From JAJEFO01 sp009843725 (GTDB lineage: Bacteria; Pseudomonadota; Alphaproteobacteria; Rhodobacterales; Rhodobacteraceae): a DNA stretch of 64,000 bases. Where the stretch lies: positions 1,570,164 through 1,634,163 of the forward strand of contig CBDEUJ010000005.1 of assembly GCA_965243215.1 (NCBI GenBank), in the 5' to 3' direction. The notes below the pieces were generated by a model. That model was not told where the DNA came from, did no database searches, and worked only from the letters and a program-made list of their open reading frames with translations. The translations under genes and the position numbers were made by a program. The first letter of the stretch is position 1. Each line of letters opens with the position of its first letter. Of the stretch, positions 1 to 9,512 are shown piece after piece.

Positions 1-3000
1 GGTCCGGTCCGCCGCCAGGCGGTCCCGCACCGCGGCCACGCCCTGCTCCGCGACCGTGCGGCCGAACCGCGCCAGCCACGCCTGCGGCATCGGGTCGTCG
101 TTGGCGATCGTGCCCGTCGCCTCGCCGTCGGCGATCACCGCCCCGGAGGGGCTGGAGAGCCTGAGCGCCATCGTCTCGCCGTCGTCGTCGTGCCCGTCCT
201 CCAGCACCGGCACCGAGACCGTCTTCTCACGGTCGCCAGGCGCGAAGGTCAGCGTGCCGGACGCGGCGGTGTAGTCCGACCCCGCCGTCGCCGTGCCGTC
301 CGCCGTCGCGTAGGCCACCGTCACCGTGCCCGTCGACGCGCGGTCCAGCGTCACCGCGAAGTCCAGCGTCGCCCCGAGACCCTCCCGGGCCTCGGCGTCC
401 GCCACCGACAGCGCCGCAGGCGCAAGGACCGCGAACGACACCGAGAGCGTGCCCGTCACCGCGCCCGCGCCGCTGCGCGCTGCGTGCGACGTCGCCGTCA
501 GGGTGTAGTTCCCCGCCGGCAGGGCCTCGCCGTCGAGCGCGCGCCCTCCGGCCCCATCATCATGGTCGCCGTAAAGCGAGTACGGCGCGATGCTCTCCGT
601 CTGCGTGTGCACGTCGTCCGCGTCCGGGCCCCGGAGCGACAGCACGACGCTGCCCACCGTCTCGCCCGGGGCCACGTCGGCCCGGACCGCGAAGCTCCCG
701 CCTGAGCGGCCCTCGAGGTCGACCTGCGCGCCATCAGCCAGCGTGGCCACCACCGACTGGTCCGACGCGTCCAGCAGCGTGAAGCCGGTCAGCACCTCCG
801 CCGGGGGCGGGGGCGCCGACGGGCGCCCTTCGATCCAGGCCGTCGGCACGCCTGCAACGTCGCCCGCCACGGCACGGACCTGAAACCGGTAGCGGGCACC
901 GTTGGCCAAGCGGAACCGGTGCGTGCCGGCATAGTACCAATGTCTCACTGTGTGAGAGCTTGCGCTGTCGGCAGGGTTCCAGCCCCCGGCCTCGCCGCTT
1001 GTCGATGCTTGCTGGCCCCTGCAATCCGTAGGCGTCACCAGCCTGCAGAAGCGATACTCGTATCCGGTGATCCGGCCGTCGAATTCGGGTGCGCGCCAGG
1101 TCAGCGTCACCTCCTCGTCGCCGCCCACCGCCCGAAGTTGCGTCGGCGGACCCAGTACGTTCGGGAGTGCCGCCGTCAGCGTGCGCGCCGAAACCGGATC
1201 CGATTCCGAGTTTCCGCTGCTTGTGGTGAGGCGTATGCGAAGGCTGTACGAAGTCCCGGCAGCAAGCCCTGTAACCACATGCGACGTCGCATCGGCGGCG
1301 AGCGTCGCGACCGTGCGCCATGACTCGTCCGCCGCTTGCTGCTGAACCTCCATGCCGGCGACGGTCACGCCCTGGGGCTGCTCGGGCAGCGTCCACGCAA
1401 GGTCGATCGTGGTCTGTGTCGGGTTCGAGGCCGCAAGGCCGGTGGCGGGTTTCGGAGCCACCACCGACGGAGTCGGCGGGCCCGTGCCCGCAGCGTTGGT
1501 CGCCGAAATCCGGTAGTGCTTCGTCGTGCCCGCGGCCAGGCCGGTGTGCAAGTAGGTTGTGCCTGCATGGTTTGCCGCCAGGTCGGTCCAGACCGCAGAG
1601 CCGTCGTCCGACACCTCGATCCGGTAGCCGGTGATGCGGGCCCCGCCGTCGTTCGCCGGTGAGTCCCATTCCAACTCGACCTGCGTCTGCCCGACCGCCC
1701 TCGCCGACGGGTGCCGCGGCGCGCCCGGCACGACCGCCTGGACCGTCAAGGGATGCACGCGCCTGCCGAGCACCCTGCCGGTCCCGCCGCCTTGCGCATA
1801 TGCCGTAGCCGACAGCGTGTACGTGCCTGCGCGGAGCGAGCGGCCGTTCACGGCGCCGTTCATGTCGCCAAACAGCGAATAGGGTGGCTGCTCGTCCGTA
1901 TAGTGGTGGTGGAGCGGTCCCAGGAGCGAAAACACGACGCTGCCAACCTGCAGGTGGTCTTTGGCGTCCGCGCGAACGCCGTAGGAACCGCCCGCCGAAA
2001 CTGCAGGACCTGTCGACAGATTCAAGAGATCGACGCCCGCCGACGCATCAACCAGCACGAGGCGGGCCACCTGTTCGTAGGACACCTCCCCCACGTTGAT
2101 CGTCATCGCGTATGAATCGGCGCTCTCGGCCTTGCCGTCGTTCACCCTGAACGCAAACGTCGCGTATCCGTTCCCCCAGCCGCCTTCTTCCGGCTGAAAG
2201 CTGAGATCCCCCGCATCGAGCTGCGCCTTGGTCACCACGCCGTCCGCCGTTACCGCCGTGTTGCCGAGCGCAAGCGTACCCAATGCAGGCGGCGTCAGGA
2301 TCCTCACGCTTGCCAGCGCATCGCCGGAATCCGCGTCCGAAAAGTTGAAGTCGTCGGCGCTGAAGACGTGGCGGGGGATGACGCGTAGATCGTCCAAAAT
2401 GGTCACCGAGCTGTCCGACGCGGTCGGAGCGGCGTTCCCGCCGGTGATCGGGCCGGTCCCGTCATCGTCGGTGATCGTGCCGGTGACCGGCGCGTCCGGC
2501 AGTACCACGTTCAGCGGATTCGAGAGCGCCACGCGAAACGTCTCGTCGCCTTCCTCCAGCGTGTCGCCGAGGATCTCCACCTCGAAAGTCCCCTGCCTCT
2601 GGAACCTCTTTCCGGAGATGATCATCTGGTAGGGACGGGGACGGAACGGAACCACGTAGTCCTCGCCCTCCCTCGCCGTGCCGTCGGCGATGTCGAAGTA
2701 GACGATCACCTCTTGCCCGGTTGCTGCGGAGAGTGCCGCCGTGAATGACATGGTTCTCTTGCCCGAGTCGCCTTCGGTTACCGTCCGGCTTTGAACCGTC
2801 AGTCTTGGCAGCGGGTCATCGTCCACGATGTAACCGAGGGCCGAGTGCGTCTCGATGTCCGCGTTGACCGCGTTGGACAGATGAAGCGCGAACCTCTCCC
2901 AGCGCGGCTCGTCCGTCCGGTCACCGTAGACAGGCACGTCAACAGTCTTCCCCGTTTCGCCTGGCTCGAACGTGAGCGTTCGCGCCTTGACCGGCACGTA

Positions 3001-3378
3001 GTCCGGACCGCCCGGCATCGAGGAGTCCGTGAGCGCCGGGACGTCTCCGGGAGCGGGTCCGGTATTGACCTCGACCGTGACGCGCTGGTCGCTCGGCGGC
3101 GAGAGCGTCACCTCGAAGGACAGGTTCCGCGTCCCCGAGTCACCTTCCTTGACAGCCTGGTTCCAGACCGTCAGGGTCGGCGCGGTCGCGGCGGCCGCCG
3201 CGGCCGAGGCGACGAACAGCATGCAGCCACCCAGCAGCAGCGCCGCCGCCCTCGTGACAAAGCGACGGATGGCAGACCGGGAACCGTGAAATGGCGGAGC
3301 GAAGGCAGGCCCGGCCTGGCGTGGGCAGAGTTTCCGGCGAGGGATACGATCCCGACGAGTGACAGTTTCACGGCTCAT
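1..3378 (-). CDS. Calx-beta / fibronectin III repeat surface protein, 5' part (3' end outside window)
   Basis: The frame is open from an ATG at 3378 to the left edge, 1126 codons, so the gene is partial at its C-terminus. The N-terminus is long and basic (MSRETVTRRDR) followed by a hydrophobic stretch near residues 45-65, which fits an extended signal peptide. Reading on I see two Calx-beta domains (about 60-300, each ending in a DDD or DDDG turn), a cadherin-like module (about 312-422), a module with PYSLFGD (about 425-547), three fibronectin III domains (about 550-850), a second copy of the PYSL module (about 850-965) and a third Calx-beta domain (about 995-1095). The last visible residues (PQAWLARFGRTVAEQ) resemble the linker before an autotransporter barrel in alphaproteobacterial proteins of this kind. 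I infer a secreted, calcium-binding adhesin-like autotransporter; the barrel itself is not visible. Confidence 0.8.
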   Translation of the reverse strand, partial: MSRETVTRRDRIPRRKLCPRQAGPAFAPPFHGSRSAIRRFVTRAAALLLGGCMLFVASAAAAAATAPTLTVWNQAVKEGDSGTRNLSFEVTLSPPSDQRVTVEVNTGPAPGDVPALTDSSMPGGPDYVPVKARTLTFEPGETGKTVDVPVYGDRTDEPRWERFALHLSNAVNADIETHSALGYIVDDDPLPRLTVQSRTVTEGDSGKRTMSFTAALSAATGQEVIVYFDIADGTAREGEDYVVPFRPRPYQMIISGKRFQRQGTFEVEILGDTLEEGDETFRVALSNPLNVVLPDAPVTGTITDDDGTGPITGGNAAPTASDSSVTILDDLRVIPRHVFSADDFNFSDADSGDALASVRILTPPALGTLALGNTAVTADGVVTKAQLDAGDLSFQPEEGGWGNGYATFAFRVNDGKAESADSYAMTINVGEVSYEQVARLVLVDASAGVDLLNLSTGPAVSAGGSYGVRADAKDHLQVGSVVFSLLGPLHHHYTDEQPPYSLFGDMNGAVNGRSLRAGTYTLSATAYAQGGGTGRVLGRRVHPLTVQAVVPGAPRHPSARAVGQTQVELEWDSPANDGGARITGYRIEVSDDGSAVWTDLAANHAGTTYLHTGLAAGTTKHYRISATNAAGTGPPTPSVVAPKPATGLAASNPTQTTIDLAWTLPEQPQGVTVAGMEVQQQAADESWRTVATLAADATSHVVTGLAAGTSYSLRIRLTTSSGNSESDPVSARTLTAALPNVLGPPTQLRAVGGDEEVTLTWRAPEFDGRITGYEYRFCRLVTPTDCRGQQASTSGEAGGWNPADSASSHTVRHWYYAGTHRFRLANGARYRFQVRAVAGDVAGVPTAWIEGRPSAPPPPAEVLTGFTLLDASDQSVVATLADGAQVDLEGRSGGSFAVRADVAPGETVGSVVLSLRGPDADDVHTQTESIAPYSLYGDHDDGAGGRALDGEALPAGNYTLTATSHAARSGAGAVTGTLSVSFAVLAPAALSVADAEAREGLGATLDFAVTLDRASTGTVTVAYATADGTATAGSDYTAASGTLTFAPGDREKTVSVPVLEDGHDDDGETMALRLSSPSGAVIADGEATGTIANDDPMPQAWLARFGRTVAEQGVAAVRDRLAADRT

Positions 3379-4578
3379 GGGCTCAATTGCGCCCAGCGAA
3401 TGGTGACGCCGGACAGAGCCAGCCGGTCCACGACGCAATCGCGGCTTCGGACTGGAACAAGCGCAGGAACAAGCCCGATCCATTTGTTTCGAGAACCGTC
3501 ACGCAGCTCGTGTCCGCGAAGGGCTCGAGAACGCTGCCTGCAAACACCAGGCCTGTCCGACCGGGAACATCATGTCGTGTCATTTTCCAGATTTGATTTG
3601 CTGAAGAGAGAGAGAGTGATGACGCAGAAAATAGATAATTGGATATTTCCAAAAATCATTTGAAAAAAAGAGTCAAGAGGAATATTTTGCAGCCTCCACG
3701 ATGGCTTGCCGGCTGACGCACCGCCGAGGCGCAGTCTCGCGAACAACCCCCGACGCGTTGCCGCCTGACGCCGCGCCCAAACAACTGCCGAAAGAAAGCG
3801 CGGCATTGTCCGCGCAACCTTTTCCGGCCCGGAACACGTTCGTCGGTTCGGAGGCATGCCGGCCGAAACAGGAAAGGCCGGTCCCCCAGTGGTTCGGCAA
3901 CTGAGTCAGTGCGCTGACCCGTAAGTCGCCGATCGGGTGACCGTCCGAGTCGCCCTCCGTCCCCGCTCTCGGCCGCACGTCCGCAAGGCCGGTCTGCACG
4001 ACAAAGGTTACGTCGCCGAATTCAACGGCGACCGGCGCCTCCATGGACGACAGGCTCTCCCGGCGGACGCCGCCGCAGAGCCGACTCATGCCGTTTTCCT
4101 TGGCCATCTGGCTGAGGCACGTCCAGTTCCTTGAGGCCAACCCGAACCGCATCCAAGCGGACATTGATCGCCGGACGCTTGCCGACCTGCGCAACCGCCT
4201 GGATCGTGACCTGACGAGCACCGAACGCAGCGAGCATCTTCAGGCATTCGCGGCCGCATTGCGCACGCGCACGCTGGCTCATCTCCGCCTGAAGAGCCAT
4301 TGGTCGGTTGCACGACCCGCGCAGACTCGCTGGGAACAGTGATGCAGGTTGATTCACGCTGGAACCTCTTGCCCCCGGCCTGCCAGAGCCGAGAAGTGCA
4401 GGCAACAACGCCCATGAGACCGGCCACGGAGAGGACCAGCAGGTCGAACTGGCGAAAAACGGTGGCGATACGGGTGCAACAATTCGCGCCACCGGGACTT
4501 GTGGCGGGGATTCAGGCGCTGGTCACCGCTTGCGTGCCGCCAGCCTTGCCGGAGAGGCCGAGGCCCGATTCCTCCAAG
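3379..4578. other. Intergenic stretch without a supported gene
   Basis: No intact gene is recognisable here. Positions 3580-3690 are clearly AT-richer than the surroundings and lie upstream of the large minus-strand surface gene, so they may hold its promoter. Minus-strand fragments in three frames between about 3680 and 4480 include a lipobox-like start (GLMGVVAC) and an OmpA-like stretch (around 4100-4250). They could be a frameshifted lipoprotein, but I could not place them in a family. Confidence 0.4.
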
Positions 4579-4603
4579 AAAAAGGGCCGCGCGATTGCGG
4601 CCC
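4579..4603 (-). terminator. Rho-independent terminator of the HU gene
   Basis: On the minus strand a perfect 7-bp GGGCCGC/GCGGCCC stem with a 6-nt loop is followed by five T residues, 25 bases after the HU stop codon. Confidence 0.85.
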
Positions 4604-4627
4604 GATTTGCGTTTCCGCTTTCGACGA

Positions 4628-4915
4628 TCAGCTGTTCACGCTGTCCTTGAGCGCCTTGGCGATGGTCATTTTCACCACCTTGTCGGCGTCCTTGTGGATC
4701 TGCTGGCCAGTCGCCGGGTTGCGAACCATGCGCGCCGGACGTTCGCGGCAGTAGATCTTGCCGACACCCGGCAGCGCCACGGCCCCACCGGAAGACACTT
4801 CTCTCGTGATGACGGAAATGATCGCGTCCAACGCCGCGGCTGCCGCCTTCTTTTCGCTGCCAAGCTCTTCGGCGAGCGCCGCGACAAGCTGCGTCTTGGT
4901 TAATGCCTTTGCCAT
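4628..4915 (-). CDS. hup: DNA-binding protein HU
   Basis: This 95-residue protein has the full HU/IHF length and fold pattern. It starts MAKALTKTQLVAALAEE and carries the arm region GVGKIYC...RPARMVRNPATGQ, where the conserved R-NP-TG motif contacts DNA, and ends in the C-terminal helix. HU is a homodimeric nucleoid protein that bends DNA without sequence specificity. It is monocistronic, with a strong GAGGAGG ribosome site, a candidate promoter upstream and a terminator directly downstream. The lack of IHF-specific features argues for HU rather than IHF. Confidence 0.95.
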   Translation of the reverse strand: MAKALTKTQLVAALAEELGSEKKAAAAALDAIISVITREVSSGGAVALPGVGKIYCRERPARMVRNPATGQQIHKDADKVVKMTIAKALKDSVNS

Positions 4916-4940
4916 GCTGAACCTCCTCGTTCCGGCCTCA

Positions 4941-4988
4941 ATTGTAGCTCATCGGCCTTGTTTTACTGAATATTGGGGGAATACGCAA
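4941..4988 (-). promoter_or_regulatory. Candidate sigma-70 promoter of hup
   Basis: Reading the minus strand, TTGCGT (4988-4983) and TAAAAC (4965-4960) are 17 nt apart, and a TACAAT box lies further down at 4946-4941. The surrounding DNA is AT-rich. Assignment is by motif only. Confidence 0.45.
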
Positions 4989-5046
4989 GCATTTGTGACG
5001 GAATTGCGCCCGCTTGGCACATTTTGCATGATTTTTTCCGTTCATT

Positions 5047-6525
5047 TCAAAGGAATGCCGTCTCCTCGAAGCTGCGCAGCTTGCGGGAATGTATGCGTTC
5101 CAACGGCATTTCGCGGAGTCTTTCCATCGCGCGTATGCCGACCAGGAGATGTTGCGCAACCTGCGTCTTGTAGAAATCTGACGCCATGCCGGGAAGCTTC
5201 AATTCGCCGTGCAACGGCTTGTCGGAGACGCAGAGCAACGTGCCGTAGGGCACGCGGAACCTGAACCCGTTGGCTGCGATCGTTGCGGACTCCATGTCGA
5301 GCGCGATGGCACGGCTCTGACTCAACCGCTGAACCGGTCCGGACTGATCCCGAAGTTCCCAGTTCCGGTTGTCGATCGTGGCAACCGTGCCGGTTCGCAT
5401 GATCTGCTTGAGGTCGTAGCCTTCGTATCTGGTCACGTCCGCAACGGCGTCCTCCAGCGCAACCTGGATTTCCGCGAGCGCCGGAATGGGCATCCAGACC
5501 GGCAGGTCGTCATCCAGGACATGGTCCTCGCGCAGGTATCCGTGCGCCAGGACGAAATCCCCGAGTTGCTGCGAATTCCGCAGTCCCGCGCAATGTCCGA
5601 GCATCAGCCACGCATGGGGTCGCAGCACCGCAATGTGGTCGGTGGCCGTCTTCGCATTCGACGGACCCACGCCGATGTTCACCAGGGTTATGCCGGCGCC
5701 GCCAGGGCGCTTGAGATGAAATGCCGGCATCTGGGGCAGGCTGGCGGGGCGATCGAGCGGCGCGTCGGCAGCCGTGATCTCAAAGTTGCCCGGGCCGACG
5801 AACGACGTGTACCCGCTGCCGTTGTCGGCAAGCATCTTGCGTGCAAAGGCCTCGAATTCGTCCACGTAGAACTGGTAGTTCGTGAACAGCACGTAGTTCT
5901 GGAAGTGATCGGCATCCGTCGCCATGTAGTGAGACAGCCGCGCCAGGGAGTAGTCGATCCTCTGGGCCGTGAACGGCGCCAGGGGATGCGATCCGTCCTC
6001 GTAGGCGAACCCGTGACCGTTGACGATGTCGTCGTTGATCGTCGCAAGCTCCGGCACGTCAAAGACGTCGCGCAGCGACTGTTCCACGATGCCGCCCTTC
6101 GGAATCTGAAGCGACCCGCCGCCGGCGACGGCGAAGTGGACAGGGATCGGCGTTGTCGAGACCCCGACCTGCACCGGAACCCTGTGGTGCTCGATCAGGA
6201 GCCCGATCTGCTGGATCAGGTAGTTCCTGAAAAGCTCGGGACGCGTGATGGTCGTGGCGTAGCGCCCTGGCTCGATCACGTGGCCAAAGCTCAGCCGCGT
6301 GTCCTTCGTCGCGTAGACCTTGGTCGTCAACCGCAGTTCCGGATAATATGCGCGCACGCGATGGCGCGGCATGCCGTTGGCGACGGCGTCATCGAAGCGG
6401 CTGCGCAGAAACCCGGCGGACGCCTGATACAGATGGATCAGTCGCTCGACCGCTTCCCCGGCGCCGGCAAACTCCTCGTATTCCGGAGATTCCGGCGCCT
6501 CGGCGAGCTGGCTCTCGCCGGTCAT
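5047..6525 (-). CDS. amn: AMP nucleosidase
   Basis: The 492-residue product matches AMP nucleosidase, which splits AMP to adenine and ribose 5-phosphate. The N-terminal half carries the family-specific domain (about 1-180). The C-terminal half is the nucleoside phosphorylase-like domain, with a glycine-rich VNIGVGPSNAKT stretch and the substrate-site LDMESATIAANG. The end, IHSRKLRSFEETAFL, is the usual Amn tail. Its start codon overlaps the stop of the upstream adenine deaminase by four bases (ATGA), so the two are translationally coupled. Together they take AMP to adenine and then hypoxanthine, a purine salvage pair. Confidence 0.94.
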   Translation of the reverse strand: MTGESQLAEAPESPEYEEFAGAGEAVERLIHLYQASAGFLRSRFDDAVANGMPRHRVRAYYPELRLTTKVYATKDTRLSFGHVIEPGRYATTITRPELFRNYLIQQIGLLIEHHRVPVQVGVSTTPIPVHFAVAGGGSLQIPKGGIVEQSLRDVFDVPELATINDDIVNGHGFAYEDGSHPLAPFTAQRIDYSLARLSHYMATDADHFQNYVLFTNYQFYVDEFEAFARKMLADNGSGYTSFVGPGNFEITAADAPLDRPASLPQMPAFHLKRPGGAGITLVNIGVGPSNAKTATDHIAVLRPHAWLMLGHCAGLRNSQQLGDFVLAHGYLREDHVLDDDLPVWMPIPALAEIQVALEDAVADVTRYEGYDLKQIMRTGTVATIDNRNWELRDQSGPVQRLSQSRAIALDMESATIAANGFRFRVPYGTLLCVSDKPLHGELKLPGMASDFYKTQVAQHLLVGIRAMERLREMPLERIHSRKLRSFEETAFL

Positions 6526-8321
6526 GCCGCGTCCTCGAAAAGCCCGGTCACCTCGAACCGGTCAACATCGACCAGTCCCCGGTCCGAGATGCGCAGGGCG
6601 GGGATCACCACCAAGGCCAGGAGCGAGTGCTGCATGTAGGCATTGTTCAGCTCGCAGCCGCATTCCGCCATCGCGGCCACCATCCGCTCCGCCTTGGCCG
6701 CAACTTCACGGGCCGGGCTGTCGGACATGAGTCCGGCAATCGGCAGTTCGACGAGAGCGATCTCCGCACCGTCCTTCCAGACAGTCACGCCTCCGCCGAC
6801 CTCGCCAAGCCGGTTGGCCGCCGCCGCCATGCACGCGCGATCGGTGCCAACGACAATCATGTGGTGGCTGTCATGAGCCACCGTCGAGGCCATGGCCATG
6901 CGTCCCGTGTAGCCGAACCCGGAGACGAATCCGTTCACGACCCGTCCGGTGGCCCGATGCCGTTCCACGAGCGCGACCTGCGCCATGTCGTCCGTCGCCT
7001 CCACCACTCCGTCAATGACCGGCAGCCTGGCCTTCAACGCCTCGGTAGGAGCCTGATTCTCGACCACCCCGATCACTTTCGCGACCACGCTTTCCGTCGC
7101 CCGGGAAGCCTTCACCTCGAAGTCCCCGGCCGCAAGCGCCCGGCCCAGATGCACGGTCGTCCGTGTCTCCGCGGGCCAGTCAAGATGCGGACAGTCGACT
7201 TTCAGTTCGCCCGCCACGGCCACGGTCACGCCGCGCGCGATCACGTGCTCGATCGGCAGCGCCTCCAGATCGGAAGTCAGGATCACGTCCGCCCGGCGGC
7301 CCGGCGCGATGGACCCCAACTCGCGCTCAAGTCCAAAATGTGTCGCCGTGTTCAAGGTCGCCATCTGGAGGGCGACCAGGGGATCGGCGCCGCATTCGAT
7401 GGCATGGCGAACAACGCGATCCATGTGGCCGTCGTTCACGAGCGTGCCCGAGTGGCAGTCGTCCGTGCAGAGAATGAAGTTTCTCGGGTCCAGCCCATGC
7501 TCGGTCACGGCGGTGATCTGGCCTTCGACGTCATGCCAGGCGCTTCCGAGGCGCAGCATTGCCCGCATGCCCTGTCGCACCCGGGCAATCGCGTCGGTCT
7601 CTGCCGTCCCCTCATGATCGTCCGCCGCGCCGCCCGCGGCATATGCGTGAAAGGGCATGCCAAGATCGGGACTCGCATAATGCCCGCCCACCGTCTTGCC
7701 TGCCGCCTGCGTCGCAGCGATTTCGGCAAGCATCTTCGGATCCCCGGCAATGACGCCCGGGAAGTTCATCATCTCGCCCAGTCCCACGATTCCGGGCCAG
7801 CGCATGGCCTCCGCCACGTCATCGGCCGTGATTTCGTGGCCCGTGGTTTCCAGGCCGGGCGCCGACGGCGCGCAGGAGGGCATCTGCGTGAAGACGTTGA
7901 TCGGCTGAAGCAGCGACTCGTCATGCATCAGCCGGACACCCGCAAGGCCCAGCACGTTGGCGATCTCGTGGGGATCATGGAACATGGTCGTCGTGCCGTG
8001 GGGAATGACGGCGGCGGCGAACTCGGCCGGCGTCAGCATGCCGCTCTCGATGTGCATGTGCCCGTCGCAGAGACCGGGAATCAGGTAGCGCCCCCCGGCG
8101 TCGACGATTCTTGTGCCGTCGCCAACCGTGTGCGCGGCATCCGGACCGAGATACGCAAACCGGCCACCGGCAATGGCAACCTCCCATCCGTCAAGCACCT
8201 CGCGTGACTGGACATTGACGACATTGCCGCTTCGAATCACGAGATCGGCAGGCTCGCGTCCGGCGGCGACCGCCACCAGGCGGGCACCGGACTTCGCACA
8301 GGATTCCAGGGACTGAATCAT
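6522..8321 (-). CDS. ade: Adenine deaminase
   Basis: This 599-residue amidohydrolase matches the bacterial Ade type, which converts adenine to hypoxanthine and ammonia at a binuclear metal site. The metal-binding DGHMHIES motif is at about residue 85, followed by HGTTTMFHDPHEIANVLG, both hallmarks of the family. The C-terminal domain has the expected VAHDSHHMIVVG motif. Length is normal. It is the first gene of a two-gene operon with amn, joined by an ATGA overlap. The start ATG at 8321 gives the usual short N-terminal extension (MIQSLESCAKSGARLVAVAAG). Confidence 0.95.
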   Translation of the reverse strand: MIQSLESCAKSGARLVAVAAGREPADLVIRSGNVVNVQSREVLDGWEVAIAGGRFAYLGPDAAHTVGDGTRIVDAGGRYLIPGLCDGHMHIESGMLTPAEFAAAVIPHGTTTMFHDPHEIANVLGLAGVRLMHDESLLQPINVFTQMPSCAPSAPGLETTGHEITADDVAEAMRWPGIVGLGEMMNFPGVIAGDPKMLAEIAATQAAGKTVGGHYASPDLGMPFHAYAAGGAADDHEGTAETDAIARVRQGMRAMLRLGSAWHDVEGQITAVTEHGLDPRNFILCTDDCHSGTLVNDGHMDRVVRHAIECGADPLVALQMATLNTATHFGLERELGSIAPGRRADVILTSDLEALPIEHVIARGVTVAVAGELKVDCPHLDWPAETRTTVHLGRALAAGDFEVKASRATESVVAKVIGVVENQAPTEALKARLPVIDGVVEATDDMAQVALVERHRATGRVVNGFVSGFGYTGRMAMASTVAHDSHHMIVVGTDRACMAAAANRLGEVGGGVTVWKDGAEIALVELPIAGLMSDSPAREVAAKAERMVAAMAECGCELNNAYMQHSLLALVVIPALRISDRGLVDVDRFEVTGLFEDAA

Positions 8322-8489
8322 GTCCGGAATCTACACCCATCGCGCAGGAACGGCGACCCCCGACGATCAGATGTCGCAATTGAGCGCGAATCACGACGAT
8401 CACGATCGGACCATCGAAGCCCTCATACGGCGCATGCGGCAAAGGAACGACCGTCACGGACACCTGGCCTGGAATCGGGAGGCATCACA

Positions 8490-9482
8490 TTGACCGACAT
8501 CTTTGACGACCCGGAATCCGATCGCTGGAACCATCACCCCGGCAAGGTTCAGTTGAGCCCGGTCTTTGCATGGCCGCCGCGGCCCCTTGCCTGCCTCAAG
8601 TGGCTCTCCGGCGCGTGGCTGGTCCTCTCGACAACCACCCTTGCCTTCGCCCTTGCCGTTCTCGCGTACGTGACGCTGCTGCCCCCGCTTTCGGAAATGG
8701 CTTCGCTTGATCCGGGCTGGGTCCTTCGTCTCTGGCTTGCCAACCTGGTGCCGCATTGCGTGCTGGCCGGCACGCTTCACTGGTGGCTGCACATGCGTCG
8801 CGGGCAGGAGCGGCGCACGAAATACGACGCACGCGAGCAGGCACGTGACAACGGCACGTTCACGTTCCGGAGCCAGGTGCGCGACAACATGTTCTGGACG
8901 ATCGCAAGCGGCATCACGCTCTGGACCGTCATGCAGGCGCTCGTCTTCTGGGCGATGGCCAACGGGCTCGCTCCCAAGGTGTTCTTCCCGTCGAATCCGG
9001 TCTGGTTCGCGCTGTGGTTCGTGCTCATTCCGATCTGGTCCAGCCTGCACTTCTACTGGATTCACCGCTTGCTGCATTGGCCGCCGCTCTACCGGATCGC
9101 CCATGCGCTCCATCACAGGAACATAAACGTCGGTCCATGGTCGGGCATCTCGATGCATCCGGTCGAGCACCTGCTCTTCTACACCAATTTCCTCATTCAC
9201 TTCATCGTGCCTTCGCACCCCCTCCACATGATGTTCCACGGGTACACGCAGTCGGTTCACCCGATCTTTTCGCACTCCGGATTCGAGAAGCTCGTCGTGT
9301 CCGACAAGGAGCGCGCCCGGATGGGCGACTTCTTCCACCAGCTCCACCACAGGTATTTCGAGTGCAACTACGGGACTGTGGACATGCCGTGGGATCGCTG
9401 GTTCGGCTCGTTTCACGACGGAACGGCCAAGGCGACCGAAACGACGCGGAACCGGAAAAGCCGGATGCATGCGAGGGCTTGA
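8490..9482 (+). CDS. Sterol desaturase / fatty acid hydroxylase family membrane protein
   Basis: The product has 330 residues and starts at a TTG codon; the GGGAGG ribosome site 7 nt before it decides the start. It has several hydrophobic segments (about 40-65, 75-95, 135-160, 165-190). The histidine boxes of the membrane di-iron hydroxylase family are present: HRLLH, HALHHRN and HQLHHRYFECNYG. Members hydroxylate or desaturate lipids such as sterols, carotenoids or fatty acids; the substrate cannot be read from the sequence. It is followed after 30 bases by a short-chain dehydrogenase-like gene on the same strand. Confidence 0.85.
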   Translation: MTDIFDDPESDRWNHHPGKVQLSPVFAWPPRPLACLKWLSGAWLVLSTTTLAFALAVLAYVTLLPPLSEMASLDPGWVLRLWLANLVPHCVLAGTLHWWLHMRRGQERRTKYDAREQARDNGTFTFRSQVRDNMFWTIASGITLWTVMQALVFWAMANGLAPKVFFPSNPVWFALWFVLIPIWSSLHFYWIHRLLHWPPLYRIAHALHHRNINVGPWSGISMHPVEHLLFYTNFLIHFIVPSHPLHMMFHGYTQSVHPIFSHSGFEKLVVSDKERARMGDFFHQLHHRYFECNYGTVDMPWDRWFGSFHDGTAKATETTRNRKSRMHARA

Positions 9483-9512
9483 TCCCGGCCGGAATCGATC
9501 CATCCTGACCGG

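Noticed and set aside
3673..4492. Lipoprotein-like and OmpA-like pieces in three minus-strand frames
   Set aside because: The pieces do not join into one recognisable protein, and a first idea of a CpaD-like lipoprotein did not hold at its conserved GCAT region.
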